51,653 nt of DNA from Zhongshania aliphaticivorans (GTDB lineage: Bacteria; Pseudomonadota; Gammaproteobacteria; Pseudomonadales; Spongiibacteraceae). How positions within the stretch are numbered: the first letter of the stretch is position 1; each line of letters starts with the position of its first letter. This document shows positions 1 through 9,016 of the stretch, piece after piece. The notes below the pieces were generated by a model, which searched no databases, was not told where the DNA came from, and worked only from the letters and a program-made list of their open reading frames with translations. The stretch spans positions 607,727 through 659,379 of the forward strand of contig NZ_CACSIJ010000001.1 in the NCBI RefSeq assembly GCF_902705855.1, given 5' to 3'. The position numbers and the translations under genes are program-made.

Positions 1-95
1 TATGACAGCGAGTTATAGCCGGTGTTTCGGTAAATCTACACTTTTCATTGCAAGAACAGAGATTCTATAGAATGAAAACACCACTTGTTACTAAT

Positions 96-296
96 TTAAT
101 CCTGCTCTTCTATCCACGCAGCCTGTATTGCCTCGAGGATCTTTTCACCGCAGCGCTTTGGATCGTCGTCAAAATCATCTAAACCCATGACCTTGTCGCG
201 CAAATCCACAAAATTAATATGTATTGGATCTACTTCAGGAAATTTATCAGCAAGTTCAATGCCGATATCCAATACATCTGTCCATTTCAGCCCCAT
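96..296 (-). CDS. iscX: IscX (YfhJ), Fe-S assembly modulator
   Basis: A 66-residue acidic protein that matches the usual IscX length and its N-terminal pattern (MGLKWTDVLDI, then DPIHINFVDL). Family knowledge: IscX binds the desulfurase IscS and iron through an acidic face and tunes cluster assembly. The acidic patch DDFDDDPKRC at about residues 39-48 is visible. It is the last gene of the isc operon in this window, 33 bp downstream of the ferredoxin gene, its normal place. Downstream (positions 1-95) I see no further gene. The identification rests on length, motifs and context, all of which agree. Confidence 0.95.
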   Translation of the reverse strand: MGLKWTDVLDIGIELADKFPEVDPIHINFVDLRDKVMGLDDFDDDPKRCGEKILEAIQAAWIEEQD

Positions 297-329
297 CTCA
301 AAACACCTTATTCGTTCAAAACCTAGCGA

Positions 330-668
330 TTAATGACGCTCAGATACCATATTAATAGTGTAACGTGGCACTTCCACAACCAAGTCCGCATCACCAACAA
401 CGGCTTGGCAGCTCAAACGCGAATCGGGCTCAAGTCCCCACGCCTTATCCAGCATATCTTCTTCTAACTCATCGGCCTCTTCCAAAGACAAGAAGCCTTC
501 GCGAACGATGATATGACAGGTGGTGCAGGCACAGGATTTCTCGCAGGCATGCTCTATGTCAATGCCATTTGCCAGCATGACATCACATACCGTTTCACCT
601 GACGCTGCGTCTAACACCTCGCCCTCTGGGCAAAGCGCTTCATGGGGTAATACTACAATGCGTGGCAT
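330..668 (-). CDS. fdx: ISC-system [2Fe-2S] ferredoxin
   Basis: Adrenodoxin-type ferredoxin of 112 residues that supplies electrons during Fe-S cluster assembly. Cluster ligands C42, C48, C51 and C87 have the ISC-ferredoxin spacing (C-X5-C-X2-C...C). A longer reading frame extends upstream, but I chose the ATG at 668. It gives the MPRIVVLPHE N-terminus and the family length of about 111 residues, it is preceded by AAGGAAG at a good distance, and it leaves only 10 bp after hscA. Cotranscription with hscA and iscX is inferred from spacing. Confidence 0.95.
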   Translation of the reverse strand: MPRIVVLPHEALCPEGEVLDAASGETVCDVMLANGIDIEHACEKSCACTTCHIIVREGFLSLEEADELEEDMLDKAWGLEPDSRLSCQAVVGDADLVVEVPRYTINMVSERH

Positions 669-678
669 TCCGGCTTCC

Positions 679-2535
679 TTAAATTTCATCAACTCGCCGG
701 CCGGCGAGTGCTTGATTAATACTGGCGTCCATCCGACGCTCGGCAAAGACTTCACTGCCTTTACCCACGATTTCTATATGTCTAGCAATGCTTGCCGCGG
801 TGCCCTGCTCCCGCTCATGATGAAGGGCCTCCATTTTCGCCAGCAATTCAGCCTGTTCACTTTCGCTGAGCATTGCTTCACCATCTTTAAGCATCGCCGC
901 CGACAAGGCCTGCAGCAAGGCTTCAGCCTCTACTTGTTGTTCACGCAGAGCTCTCGCCTCTTTATCATCAAGCGCTGAGGCCCATGACTGTTGAAGCATA
1001 TCGGCGATATCGGTATCGCTCAGGCCGTAGGCTGGTTTAACCTCAATACGACTCTCTGATCCAGTACTCTCTTCACGGGCCCTAACCCGTAAAAGACCAT
1101 CGGCATCGACTTGAAATGTCACTTTAATCCGTGCAGCTCCCGCAACCATTGGCGGAATACCTTGTAACTCAAAACGCGCCAAGGAACGGCAATCTTCAAC
1201 TAACTCACGCTCGCCCTGCACAACATGTATCGTCATGCCAGTTTGACCGTCTTTAAAGGTAGTAAATTCCTGCGCCATTGCCACAGGAATAGTGGTGTTG
1301 CGATGTATAACCTTTTCCGTCAAACCGCCCATGGTTTCAAGGCCCAGCGACAAGGGGATCACATCCAACAACAGCATTTCGTCGCCGCTGCGATTTCCCA
1401 CTAACTGATCTGCCTGCAGGGCCGCACCTAGTGCAACAACTTTATCAGGGTCTAAATCCACCAAAGGTTCACGACCAAACCACTCTGCCACCCGCTCACG
1501 AACACGAGGCACTCGGGTTGAACCGCCAACCATAACGACATTATGAATATCATCATTACGTAATTTTGCGTCGCGCAAAGCCCGTTTACAGGCTCTAATT
1601 GCCTTATCAATCAAGGGATCCACTAAGTCATTAAACTGGTGCCTACTCAGGGTTAAGCTCACATCACCTAAACCAATCTGGACCTCAGCCTCACTCGACA
1701 GCGCCTCCTTAGCCTGACGAGCCGCTGTTAGCAAGTTGCGCTGCTGAAACATATCCAAGCTGACAATCTTGTTTTCTGCGACGAACCACTGCGCGAGAGC
1801 ATGATCAAAATCATCACCACCTAAGGCAGAATCACCACCGGTAGAAAGCACCTCGAACACACCCTTGGTAAGCTGAAGTACAGAAACATCAAACGTACCG
1901 CCGCCCAAGTCAAAAACTGCAATCGCGACCTCATCCTGCTGATCAAGTCCGTAGGCAACGGCTGCGGCAGTAGGCTCATTTAACAAACGCAGCACATTTA
2001 AACCCGCAATTTTCGCAGCGTCTTTTGTCGCCTGCCGCTGAGCATCATCAAAGTAAGCCGGAACAGTAATCACCACACCGGTCAATTCACCACCGAGGCT
2101 TTCCTCTGCGCGCTGGCCAAGAGATTTTAATATCTCAGACGACACCTGCACCGGAGAAAGATCGCCCGCTCGGGTACGAACTTTGACCATATCCTGCCCT
2201 AAATCAAGCAGTTCATAAGGCGATTTGATGACACTTTCTTCCCCAGCAACGTCAGTATAGGATCGCCCCATCAAACGCTTAACGGATAGCAGGGTATTAC
2301 GAGGATCGCCACTTGCCTGCGTCAAGGCCTGCTCGCCGACGTCAATACGCGCATTTTCACCGTAATACACCACCGACGGTAAAAGATGATTACCGTCAAT
2401 ATCCGCCAAAGTTTGCGCACTGCCGTTACGGACAGTTGCAACCAGTGAGTTGGTGGTGCCCAGGTCAATTCCTACCGCCAGTTTGCGCTGGTGCGGCTCG
2501 GGGGTTTGTCCTGGCTCTGAAATTTGCATCAACAT
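679..2535 (-). CDS. hscA: HscA, Hsp70-type chaperone for Fe-S assembly
   Basis: Specialised DnaK-like ATPase of 618 residues (about 616 in E. coli) that, with HscB, acts on the LPPVK segment of IscU to release clusters. The actin-like nucleotide-binding domain starts with [17 protein letters not shown] near residue 20. The phosphate and adenosine motifs [13 protein letters not shown] and [12 protein letters not shown] follow, then the beta-sandwich and helical substrate domain. A TTG-initiated extension to 2565 exists, but the ATG at 2535 gives the N-terminus MLMQISEPG, which aligns with the family; no strong ribosome site is visible there. It lies 38 bp after hscB. Confidence 0.96.
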   Translation of the reverse strand: MLMQISEPGQTPEPHQRKLAVGIDLGTTNSLVATVRNGSAQTLADIDGNHLLPSVVYYGENARIDVGEQALTQASGDPRNTLLSVKRLMGRSYTDVAGEESVIKSPYELLDLGQDMVKVRTRAGDLSPVQVSSEILKSLGQRAEESLGGELTGVVITVPAYFDDAQRQATKDAAKIAGLNVLRLLNEPTAAAVAYGLDQQDEVAIAVFDLGGGTFDVSVLQLTKGVFEVLSTGGDSALGGDDFDHALAQWFVAENKIVSLDMFQQRNLLTAARQAKEALSSEAEVQIGLGDVSLTLSRHQFNDLVDPLIDKAIRACKRALRDAKLRNDDIHNVVMVGGSTRVPRVRERVAEWFGREPLVDLDPDKVVALGAALQADQLVGNRSGDEMLLLDVIPLSLGLETMGGLTEKVIHRNTTIPVAMAQEFTTFKDGQTGMTIHVVQGERELVEDCRSLARFELQGIPPMVAGAARIKVTFQVDADGLLRVRAREESTGSESRIEVKPAYGLSDTDIADMLQQSWASALDDKEARALREQQVEAEALLQALSAAMLKDGEAMLSESEQAELLAKMEALHHEREQGTAASIARHIEIVGKGSEVFAERRMDASINQALAGRRVDEI

Positions 2536-2573
2536 AAGCGGTGTTCGGGCTCCCGACGATAGCAATCGTCTTT

Positions 2574-3113
2574 TTAATAATCGAGTAATTCACTTTCTTT
2601 TAATTCAGCTTCGCTACGCAGTTTTTCCAAAAACTGCAACTTAGCGTAACTCGCCAATGCCTCGTCAAATTGTTGCTGCGCGTAGGCATTGGAAAATATC
2701 GATTTCTGCTGATTCGCTGCTGCATTTAGATCCTGATAAAAGCTATCTAATGCCGACTCAGGATCGCTAGCATCCTGCAACTCAGAAAGCTCCTCACGAA
2801 GCTGCATCTGCTGCATCAAAAACTCAGGATCTTGGAATGTCGTAGACGACATGTCGCTGTCTACGCCAGCTAATTTCAATAAATACGCCGCGCGACGCGT
2901 CGGTGAAACAAGAGTTTCATAGGCTTCGTTGATTTGCGACGAATATTGAACTGCATTTAAACGCTCACGCTCGCTGCCACCAGCAAAACGATCTGGATGA
3001 GCGCCTTGTTGCAGCTCTCGGTAACGGCGGGTTAAATCAGATTGGCTTACTTCATAGCTCTGCGGTACAGCCAGCAGAGCGAAGTAGTTTTCCCGAGGAT
3101 TAAATTCTGACAT
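2574..3113 (-). CDS. hscB: HscB, J-domain cochaperone
   Basis: J-type cochaperone of 179 residues that delivers IscU to HscA and stimulates its ATPase. The N-terminal J domain (about residues 1-80) carries the HPD signature in GAHPDRF, and the C-terminal helical domain (about 90-179) is the IscU-binding part in this family. Start ATG at 3113. It lies between iscA and hscA in the standard order, 26 bp after iscA. Nothing unusual is seen. Confidence 0.95.
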   Translation of the reverse strand: MSEFNPRENYFALLAVPQSYEVSQSDLTRRYRELQQGAHPDRFAGGSERERLNAVQYSSQINEAYETLVSPTRRAAYLLKLAGVDSDMSSTTFQDPEFLMQQMQLREELSELQDASDPESALDSFYQDLNAAANQQKSIFSNAYAQQQFDEALASYAKLQFLEKLRSEAELKESELLDY

Positions 3114-3139
3114 AGCATTCTGGCCGGCCGGCAGGGCCG

Positions 3140-3463
3140 CTAGACGGTAAAACTCTCACCGCAGCCACATTCAGCCGACACATTGGGATTATTGAATTTT
3201 AGACCTTCGTTTAAACCTTCTTTAACGAAGTCTAGCTCAGTACCGTCTAGGTACACCATGCTCTTAGGATCGATATAGACCGATGCGCCATCACGCTCAA
3301 AAACCTGATCTTCAGCTTGCGGCTCGTCGACAAACTCCAGCACATAAGCCATTCCGGAACAGCCTGATGTACGCACCCCAATACGAATGCCCAAGCCACG
3401 ACCACGACCTTCCATCTGCCGCTTAATATGGCCTGCCGCTGCACTGCTAACTGAAATTGGCAT
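3140..3463 (-). CDS. iscA: IscA, A-type Fe-S carrier
   Basis: A-type carrier of 107 residues, exactly the E. coli length, which receives clusters from the IscU scaffold and passes them to target enzymes. The three conserved cysteines are present: one in [10 protein letters not shown] (about residue 35) and two in the C-terminal CGCGESFTV (residues 99 and 101). Start ATG at 3463 follows a GAGAGGAA ribosome site. It lies 21 bp downstream of iscU. IscA rather than ErpA is supported by operon position. Confidence 0.95.
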   Translation of the reverse strand: MPISVSSAAAGHIKRQMEGRGRGLGIRIGVRTSGCSGMAYVLEFVDEPQAEDQVFERDGASVYIDPKSMVYLDGTELDFVKEGLNEGLKFNNPNVSAECGCGESFTV

Positions 3464-3484
3464 CTATTCCTCTCCCGCTGCGAT

Positions 3485-3871
3485 TCAGGACGCAGCTTTT
3501 TTCTTGCGGTAATCGGATACCGCCGCTTTGATCGCGTCTTCAGCCAATACAGAGCAGTGAATTTTCACTGGTGGCAGAGCCAATTCTTGCGCAATCTCGG
3601 TGTTTTTAATGTGCTCAGCTTCTTCCAGCGTCTTGCCTTTAACCCACTCAGTTAATAGCGAGCTAGAGGCAATAGCAGAACCGCAGCCATAGGTTTTGAA
3701 CTTGGCATCTTCAATAATGCCCTGTTCATTCACCTTGATTTGTAGGCGCATGACGTCGCCGCAAGCCGGCGCACCAACCATACCCGTGCCGATTTCATCT
3801 GCGCTGTCGTCAAACTTACCGACGTTGCGCGGATTCTCGTAGTGATCAAGTACTTTTTCGCTATATGCCAT
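3485..3871 (-). CDS. iscU: IscU, Fe-S cluster scaffold
   Basis: Scaffold protein of 128 residues on which IscS-derived sulfur and iron are assembled. Ligands C37, D39, C63 and C106 are at canonical positions, and the HscA recognition segment LPPVK immediately precedes IHC106. The frame stays open to 3913, but the ATG at 3871 gives the standard MAYSEKVLDHYENPRNVG start and the exact family length, and it avoids overlap with iscS. It is 26 bp after iscS. Confidence 0.97.
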   Translation of the reverse strand: MAYSEKVLDHYENPRNVGKFDDSADEIGTGMVGAPACGDVMRLQIKVNEQGIIEDAKFKTYGCGSAIASSSLLTEWVKGKTLEEAEHIKNTEIAQELALPPVKIHCSVLAEDAIKAAVSDYRKKKAAS

Positions 3872-3897
3872 GATATCGTCCTCTCGCGCTGAGCTAC

Positions 3898-5112
3898 TTA
3901 ATGAGCAGCCCATTCAATACTGTCTAAATCTACACCGTCTTTGTACATATCCCACAACGGTGACAATTCTCGTAATTTATCCACTGCGCCACGAACTTGC
4001 TTAATCGCATAATCCACTTCTTCAGGGGTTGTAAAGCGCCCAAAAGAAAAACGCAGCGAGCTATGTGCTAACTCATCATTAAGACCAAGGGCACGCAGTA
4101 CGTAAGACGGCTCTAAGCTGGCCGACGTACAAGCAGAGCCAGACGACACAGCCAAATCCTTTAAAGACATAATCAACGATTCGCCTTCAACATAGGCCAA
4201 ACTTACATTTAGGTTGCCTGGCAAACGCTGTTCAAAATCGCCATTCACGTGAACCTGTTCGATGTCTTTTAAACCATCCCAAAACTGATTGCGCAAAGCC
4301 AATGAATGCGCTGCATCCTTTGCCATTTCTTCACGCGCAATTTCACAAGCCGCCCCCATGCCCACAATCTGGTGAGTTGGTAATGTACCTGAGCGCATAC
4401 CGCGCTCATGACCACCACCGTGCATTTGCGCCTCTAAGCGGATACGCGGTTTACGGCGCACATATAAAGCACCAACCCCTTTTGGGCCATACATTTTGTG
4501 CGCTGACATAGATAGCAAGTCAACTTTCATTGCCTCCATGTCTATCGTTACTTTACCGGCAGTTTGCGCAGCATCAACATGAAAAACAACGCCGTTAGCA
4601 CGACACACTTCCCCAATACCGGCGATATCGTTAATGGTACCGATCTCGTTATTGGCGTGCATGATGCTCACTACAACAGTGTCTTCACGCAGAGCAGTGG
4701 CTATCGCTTCAGGAGTAATAAGCCCCTTCTCGGTCGGATCAAGATACGTTACTTCAAAGCCTTCGCGCTCAAGCTGACGACAGGTATCTAACACCGCTTT
4801 ATGTTCAATCTTCGAGGTAATAACGTGCTTACCTTTTTTACTATAAAAGTGCGCAGCACCCTTGATAGCAAGGTTGTTCGACTCTGTAGCACCAGACGTC
4901 CACACAATTTCGCGAGGATCAGCGTTCAGTAAGTCAGCGACTTGACGACGGGCATTTTCTACCGCCTCTTCAGCTTTCCAACCAAACAAATGAGAGCGCG
5001 ATGCCGGATTACCAAACACACCTTCGGTGGTCAGACAGGCCATCATTTTCTCTGCAACACGCGGATCAACCGGCGTCGTTGCGGAGTAATCCAAATAAAT
5101 TGGCAATTGCAT
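3898..5112 (-). CDS. iscS: IscS cysteine desulfurase
   Basis: PLP-dependent cysteine desulfurase of 404 residues, the E. coli length. It removes sulfur from cysteine for Fe-S clusters and also, in the family, for tRNA thiolation. The PLP lysine is in [10 protein letters not shown] (about residue 206). The persulfide-carrying cysteine is in the mobile loop [15 protein letters not shown] (about 328). The N-terminus [17 protein letters not shown] is typical. It lies 40 bp after iscR and opens the structural part of the operon. Confidence 0.97.
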   Translation of the reverse strand: MQLPIYLDYSATTPVDPRVAEKMMACLTTEGVFGNPASRSHLFGWKAEEAVENARRQVADLLNADPREIVWTSGATESNNLAIKGAAHFYSKKGKHVITSKIEHKAVLDTCRQLEREGFEVTYLDPTEKGLITPEAIATALREDTVVVSIMHANNEIGTINDIAGIGEVCRANGVVFHVDAAQTAGKVTIDMEAMKVDLLSMSAHKMYGPKGVGALYVRRKPRIRLEAQMHGGGHERGMRSGTLPTHQIVGMGAACEIAREEMAKDAAHSLALRNQFWDGLKDIEQVHVNGDFEQRLPGNLNVSLAYVEGESLIMSLKDLAVSSGSACTSASLEPSYVLRALGLNDELAHSSLRFSFGRFTTPEEVDYAIKQVRGAVDKLRELSPLWDMYKDGVDLDSIEWAAH

Positions 5113-5152
5113 AAACTGATCTCCAAGTTCCCAGCCGCAGCTGAGAAATACA

Positions 5153-5629
5153 CTAATCTACCGCAGTCAAAATAATCGACTGCGTATTGCGCGCCCGCTG
5201 TAACTGACGCGCAGATACATTCTGAACATCGCGCCGTTCAACCAAGCTAGCCAAACTGATATCACTTAAAAAATGGTGAATCTGATCACTCAGATCAGAC
5301 CATAAATTATGAGTCAGACAGGTTTGGCCGTCCTGACAGTCGCTTTTACCTGCGCAGCCGGTGGCATCTACCCGCTCATCAACTGCGTCAATAATTTCTG
5401 CCACAAAAATAGTTTCGACCGGCCTACTAAGACGATAACCACCACCTGGACCACGAATACTGCACACCAAATCTTTGCGCCGTAGCTTAGCAAACAGCTG
5501 CTCTAAATAAGACAGCGAAATATCTTGCCGCCCAGACACATCGGCTAAACTGATGGGCCCACGGTCGCCGTACAGCGCCAAATCCAACATGGCTGTCACT
5601 GCGTAACGGCCTTTTGTCGTTAGTCGCAT
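5153..5629 (-). CDS. iscR: IscR, Fe-S-sensing Rrf2 regulator
   Basis: Rrf2-family transcription factor of 158 residues. The winged helix-turn-helix occupies about residues 1-80. The [2Fe-2S] ligands C92, C98, C104 and H107 are all present at the E. coli positions, so it should sense cluster status. The holo form is expected to repress the isc operon, and a type-1-like site overlaps its own promoter at 5658-5690. It is the first gene of the operon. Unlike many Pseudomonas-type loci, no cysE lies between it and trmJ. Confidence 0.96.
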   Translation of the reverse strand: MRLTTKGRYAVTAMLDLALYGDRGPISLADVSGRQDISLSYLEQLFAKLRRKDLVCSIRGPGGGYRLSRPVETIFVAEIIDAVDERVDATGCAGKSDCQDGQTCLTHNLWSDLSDQIHHFLSDISLASLVERRDVQNVSARQLQRARNTQSIILTAVD

Positions 5630-5657
5630 AAGCTCACCTACGTTTTTCTACGGTTCA

Positions 5658-5686
5658 ATTATGCAATAACCTAGCAAAACAGTCAA
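5658..5686 (-). promoter_or_regulatory. iscR promoter (-35/-10)
   Basis: On the minus strand TTGACT (5681-5686) and CATAAT (5658-5663) are separated by exactly 17 bp, a near-consensus sigma-70 promoter. The -10 lies about 29 bp upstream of the iscR start codon and is the only strong promoter seen for the isc operon. Confidence 0.8.
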
Positions 5687-5690
5687 CTTT
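5666..5690 (-). promoter_or_regulatory. Type-1-like IscR operator
   Basis: A 25-bp block overlaps the -35 element of the iscR promoter. By my hand alignment it matches the published E. coli type-1 IscR consensus at 20 of 25 positions: the left half GTTGACT is intact, while the right-half AGTC is degraded to GCTA. This predicts negative autoregulation of the isc operon by holo-IscR. Binding is inferred, not shown. Confidence 0.65.
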
Positions 5691-5735
5691 ATACCCGACG
5701 CTTTTAGTAGGATTTAAGCTAGCAGCGGCGACGAA

Positions 5736-6548
5736 TTATAGAGACTCGCCGCCACTATCGCCATCCTTCAACTTAGCTTTACGCACCCAATACTGGGTAG
5801 AGGTAAGAATTCCACGCAAAATATTCACCTCCATTTCGTCCAAGCGTGTCCGCTGGTAAAGGCGACGTAAGCGAGTCATCAGCTTTTTCGGCGCCTCTGG
5901 CCGCAAAAAATTAATGTCTCGTAAGGTTTCTTCAAGGTGTACCAAATAACGCTCTAGATCGTCGGCGCCCGCGACTGGCACATCCCAATCTGCCATGTCA
6001 TTACTGCTCAGTTCATCGCTCAAGTGAGCCATTCGCAGCTCGTAACTTAATACCTGTACCGCCATCGCAATATTCAAAGAGCTGTAGTCAGGATTAGCCG
6101 GAATATGCACGTGCAAATTACAGCGCTGCAACTCTTCATTGGTTAAGCCGCGATCCTCGCGGCCAAACACCAAAGCCACTGTGTGATTTGCTTCAGCTTC
6201 TTTGTACGCTCGCTCCATGCAATGACGTGGATCTAGTAAAGGCCACGGTACCGTCCGCTCACGGGCACTTGTACCAATTACCAATTGGCACCCCGCTATG
6301 GCATCAGCGAGTGTTCCACATACAATAGCCGAATCTAAAACGTCGCCAGCACTCGCGGCGCGCCATGTGGCTTCGTCATGGGGATATTTTTTAGGCTCCA
6401 CCAAATACAACTGCGACAGACACATATTCTTCATGGCCCGCGCCACCGCACCGATATTTCCGGGGTGCGAAGTATTTACCAACACAATACGAACATTGCC
6501 TAAGGGATTAGCGGGAGTATCTTGCGGGTTCAAATTCTGCGAACTCAT
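5736..6548 (-). CDS. trmJ: TrmJ, tRNA (Cm32/Um32) 2'-O-methyltransferase
   Basis: SPOUT-class RNA methyltransferase of 270 residues acting on the ribose of nucleotide 32 in tRNA anticodon loops. The N-terminal SpoU domain shows VRIVLVNTSHPGNIGAVARAMKN (start about residue 19) and the SAM-binding knot motifs VALVFGREDRGLTNEEL and IPANPDYSSLNIAMAVQVL. A GTG two codons earlier (6554) is an alternative start; the ATG at 6548 is preferred. It lies upstream of iscR in the same direction, as in many gammaproteobacteria, but suhB and cysE, often neighbours, are absent here. Confidence 0.92.
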   Translation of the reverse strand: MSSQNLNPQDTPANPLGNVRIVLVNTSHPGNIGAVARAMKNMCLSQLYLVEPKKYPHDEATWRAASAGDVLDSAIVCGTLADAIAGCQLVIGTSARERTVPWPLLDPRHCMERAYKEAEANHTVALVFGREDRGLTNEELQRCNLHVHIPANPDYSSLNIAMAVQVLSYELRMAHLSDELSSNDMADWDVPVAGADDLERYLVHLEETLRDINFLRPEAPKKLMTRLRRLYQRTRLDEMEVNILRGILTSTQYWVRKAKLKDGDSGGESL

Positions 6549-6600
6549 AGTCACGGCTCTTTTTAGGAGCCGCGCATTCTAACAGAAGCCTTGGGCTAGG

Positions 6601-7929
6601 TCAGCGGCTCCAAACCCACCGCAATTGCAAACCGCTTTCCTCTGGCACTTGAAATCCTTCACAAATGGCAATATCTGCAATCGCAGCGATCTCTTCGTCA
6701 CAATAAACCAATGGGAGACGATCACGCTTCCACTGCGGCACCCCCCACTCCTGCAACAATTTTTTTAGCGATTTGCTGTGCGCATGCCCTGCCAGCCGAC
6801 ACCGTTCCCCCCCGCGTCGAAAGCGCACAGACATTTTTCCACGCGGAGCAAAGCTACCACCAGCCTGCACACTAAGCCGCCCAACGCCATCGACAGCGCA
6901 TTCTCGTTGACCGTCCCAATATAGGACCAATTGAGAATCAAATTCGCTCTGCACAAGACTTTCGTCAGCGTATAAACGGCCCCTAAATTCTCGTAAAGTT
7001 ACACCCCCACCCAAAGAAAACATCGGCTGACGATCACTATTAGAAGACAAGAATTGCTCAACAAGCTCCCGGGTTTGCGCCTTATCTAAGCGCCGTCCAA
7101 ACCGTGTAAATATATAATGACGAAACACCGCGCGCTGGCGAACAGGCTCCAAGCCCATCAAGGCATTGAGATCAAGAGTGCCGTCATCGTCAGTCATATT
7201 TCTGATCTCAGCACTGAGGTATGAATCAAGCAAGCTCGCGGCCTCAGCCTGTAGCTCAGCTGCGCCGGCAATACTATTTCGATAATTTGGCCACTTTTCC
7301 GCCAACATCGGCATCACTTGGTGACGAAGAAAATTGCGGCTATACCGAGAATTGCGATTACTAGGGTCTTCTATCCACTCAAGATCATGCTCCGCAGCGT
7401 AAGCCTCAAGCTGCACGCGAGTTTGACTCAGCATTGGCCGGAATAATTCACCCCGCCCCAATGCACGCTTCACCGGCATGGCAGCTAAGCCAGCAACCCC
7501 CGCCCCACGCATCAAGCGCAGGAAAAATGTTTCAGCCTGATCATCTTGATGGTGCGCCAGCAACATCACACTATCCTGATCAACAACTGTTTCAAATACC
7601 TCATACCTCGCGTTCCTAGCGAGACTTTCAACCCCCTGCCGACTGCCTTGCACGCTCACCGCATAACGTTGAATGGGTATTTCATAATCACTGCAGACGG
7701 CCTGACACCGAACTGCCCAAGCATCCGAGTCGGCTTGTAACTGATGGTTTACATGAAGGGCACACAAGTCGGGGAATGGCTCGCCAGCATCAAAAGCACA
7801 CTGACGCATACGCCAAACAAGATGAAGTAAAACGTGAGAATCAAGGCCGCCGCTATAGGCGACATACCAGCGCCGGCGCCCTAAGTAAGGGGCCAGCGCG
7901 TCTGAAATATGGGACAGCAGTTCGGTCAT
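6601..7929 (-). CDS. tilS: TilS, tRNA(Ile)-lysidine synthetase
   Basis: ATP-dependent enzyme of 442 residues that converts C34 of the AUA-reading tRNA-Ile to lysidine, an essential function in most bacteria. The PP-loop motif SGGLDS is at residues 26-31, followed by the family's DDQAETFFLRLMRGAG segment and, further on, the TilS substrate-binding and C-terminal domains (about 260-440). Start ATG at 7929. It lies 51 bp after accA, a gene pair also found in Pseudomonas-type genomes, and 52 bp before trmJ. Confidence 0.94.
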   Translation of the reverse strand: MTELLSHISDALAPYLGRRRWYVAYSGGLDSHVLLHLVWRMRQCAFDAGEPFPDLCALHVNHQLQADSDAWAVRCQAVCSDYEIPIQRYAVSVQGSRQGVESLARNARYEVFETVVDQDSVMLLAHHQDDQAETFFLRLMRGAGVAGLAAMPVKRALGRGELFRPMLSQTRVQLEAYAAEHDLEWIEDPSNRNSRYSRNFLRHQVMPMLAEKWPNYRNSIAGAAELQAEAASLLDSYLSAEIRNMTDDDGTLDLNALMGLEPVRQRAVFRHYIFTRFGRRLDKAQTRELVEQFLSSNSDRQPMFSLGGGVTLREFRGRLYADESLVQSEFDSQLVLYWDGQRECAVDGVGRLSVQAGGSFAPRGKMSVRFRRGGERCRLAGHAHSKSLKKLLQEWGVPQWKRDRLPLVYCDEEIAAIADIAICEGFQVPEESGLQLRWVWSR

Positions 7930-7980
7930 AGAAAGCTCCGCGCCCCAAATAGCTAAATGGCGGGACTTAAACCAACAGGG

Positions 7981-8931
7981 CTAACTAACACCGTAAGACA
8001 TTAAACGGTCGTAGCGTGTGTCAAGCAGCTCCTGCTCCGACAAGCCCTGCAAGCGTGTAATTTGCGCTGCAATATGATCACGAACCCGTGCCGCGCTTAA
8101 GTCGATATCGCGATGAGCGCCGCCTTGCGGCTCCGGAATAGTCGCATCGACTATCCCTAACTCTTCTAGCACTGTTGAGGTCAAGCCCATCGCCTCAGCT
8201 GCGTCTGGTGCGAACTCGGAGCTTTTCCAAATAATATTGGCGCAGCCTTCAGGAGAAATAACAAAGTAAGTCGAGTATTGCAGCATCGCAATATGGTCAC
8301 CAACACCAATACCCAACGCGCCACCAGAGCTACCCTCGCCAATCACAACACAGACAATGGGGGTTTTTAAGCGTGACATAACCGCAAGATTTTGTGCTAT
8401 GGCCTCACTGATACCGCGCTCCTCACTATCAATCCCTGGATAAGCACCAGGGGTATCGATCAAGGTAACGATTGGCAGATTGTAGCGCTCTGCCATTTCC
8501 ATCAAACGCAGTGCTTTACGATAGCCTTCAGGTTTGGGCATACCAAAATTACGCTTTACCTTTTCAGTAACACCACGGCCTTTCTCTTGGCCAATAACCA
8601 TTACTGGCATGCCATTTAGTTTTCCGATACCCGCCACAATCGCTGCATCATCACCAAAATGACGGTCACCGTGTAATTCATCAAAGTCAGTGAAAATACG
8701 GCGAATATAATCCAATGTATAAGGCCGCATTGGATGCCGAGCTATTTTCACGACATTCCATGGCGTTAAATTAGAAAATATCTTCTCTGTCAGCTTGCTG
8801 CTTTTCTCGCGCAGCTTGGTGATTTCCTCATTTATATTGAGGTCGTTGTCACTCCCGACTAGCTGCAGCTCTTCGATTTTGGCTTCCAGCTCGGCAATAG
8901 GTTGTTCAAAATCAAGATAATTCGGATTCAT
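7981..8931 (-). CDS. accA: AccA, acetyl-CoA carboxylase carboxyltransferase subunit alpha
   Basis: Subunit of 316 residues that, with AccD, transfers the carboxyl group from biotin to acetyl-CoA in the first committed step of fatty acid synthesis. Typical blocks are [17 protein letters not shown] at the N-terminus, [25 protein letters not shown], and the CoA and oxyanion segments [17 protein letters not shown] and [15 protein letters not shown]. It follows dnaE by 85 bp in the conserved dnaE-accA order. Confidence 0.97.
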   Translation of the reverse strand: MNPNYLDFEQPIAELEAKIEELQLVGSDNDLNINEEITKLREKSSKLTEKIFSNLTPWNVVKIARHPMRPYTLDYIRRIFTDFDELHGDRHFGDDAAIVAGIGKLNGMPVMVIGQEKGRGVTEKVKRNFGMPKPEGYRKALRLMEMAERYNLPIVTLIDTPGAYPGIDSEERGISEAIAQNLAVMSRLKTPIVCVVIGEGSSGGALGIGVGDHIAMLQYSTYFVISPEGCANIIWKSSEFAPDAAEAMGLTSTVLEELGIVDATIPEPQGGAHRDIDLSAARVRDHIAAQITRLQGLSEQELLDTRYDRLMSYGVS

Positions 8932-9016
8932 TGCTCTGTATTATTCGCTCGTTAAATTCCGGAAACACCCACTTTTTACGCAAATAAATGGGCCCATTCA
9001 TGATGTTGATTATACG

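Noticed and set aside
2450-2644. Plus-strand frames over hscA and hscB, and similar antisense frames over iscS, accA, dnaE, bamA, dxr, cdsA and the aldehyde dehydrogenase.
   Set aside because: All lie antisense to strongly conserved genes and have arginine-, proline- or histidine-rich shadow-type translations.
6550-6572. A short inverted repeat (GGCTC / GAGCC) just upstream of trmJ.
   Set aside because: Only a five-base stem with no U tract after it, so neither a terminator nor an operator can be supported.
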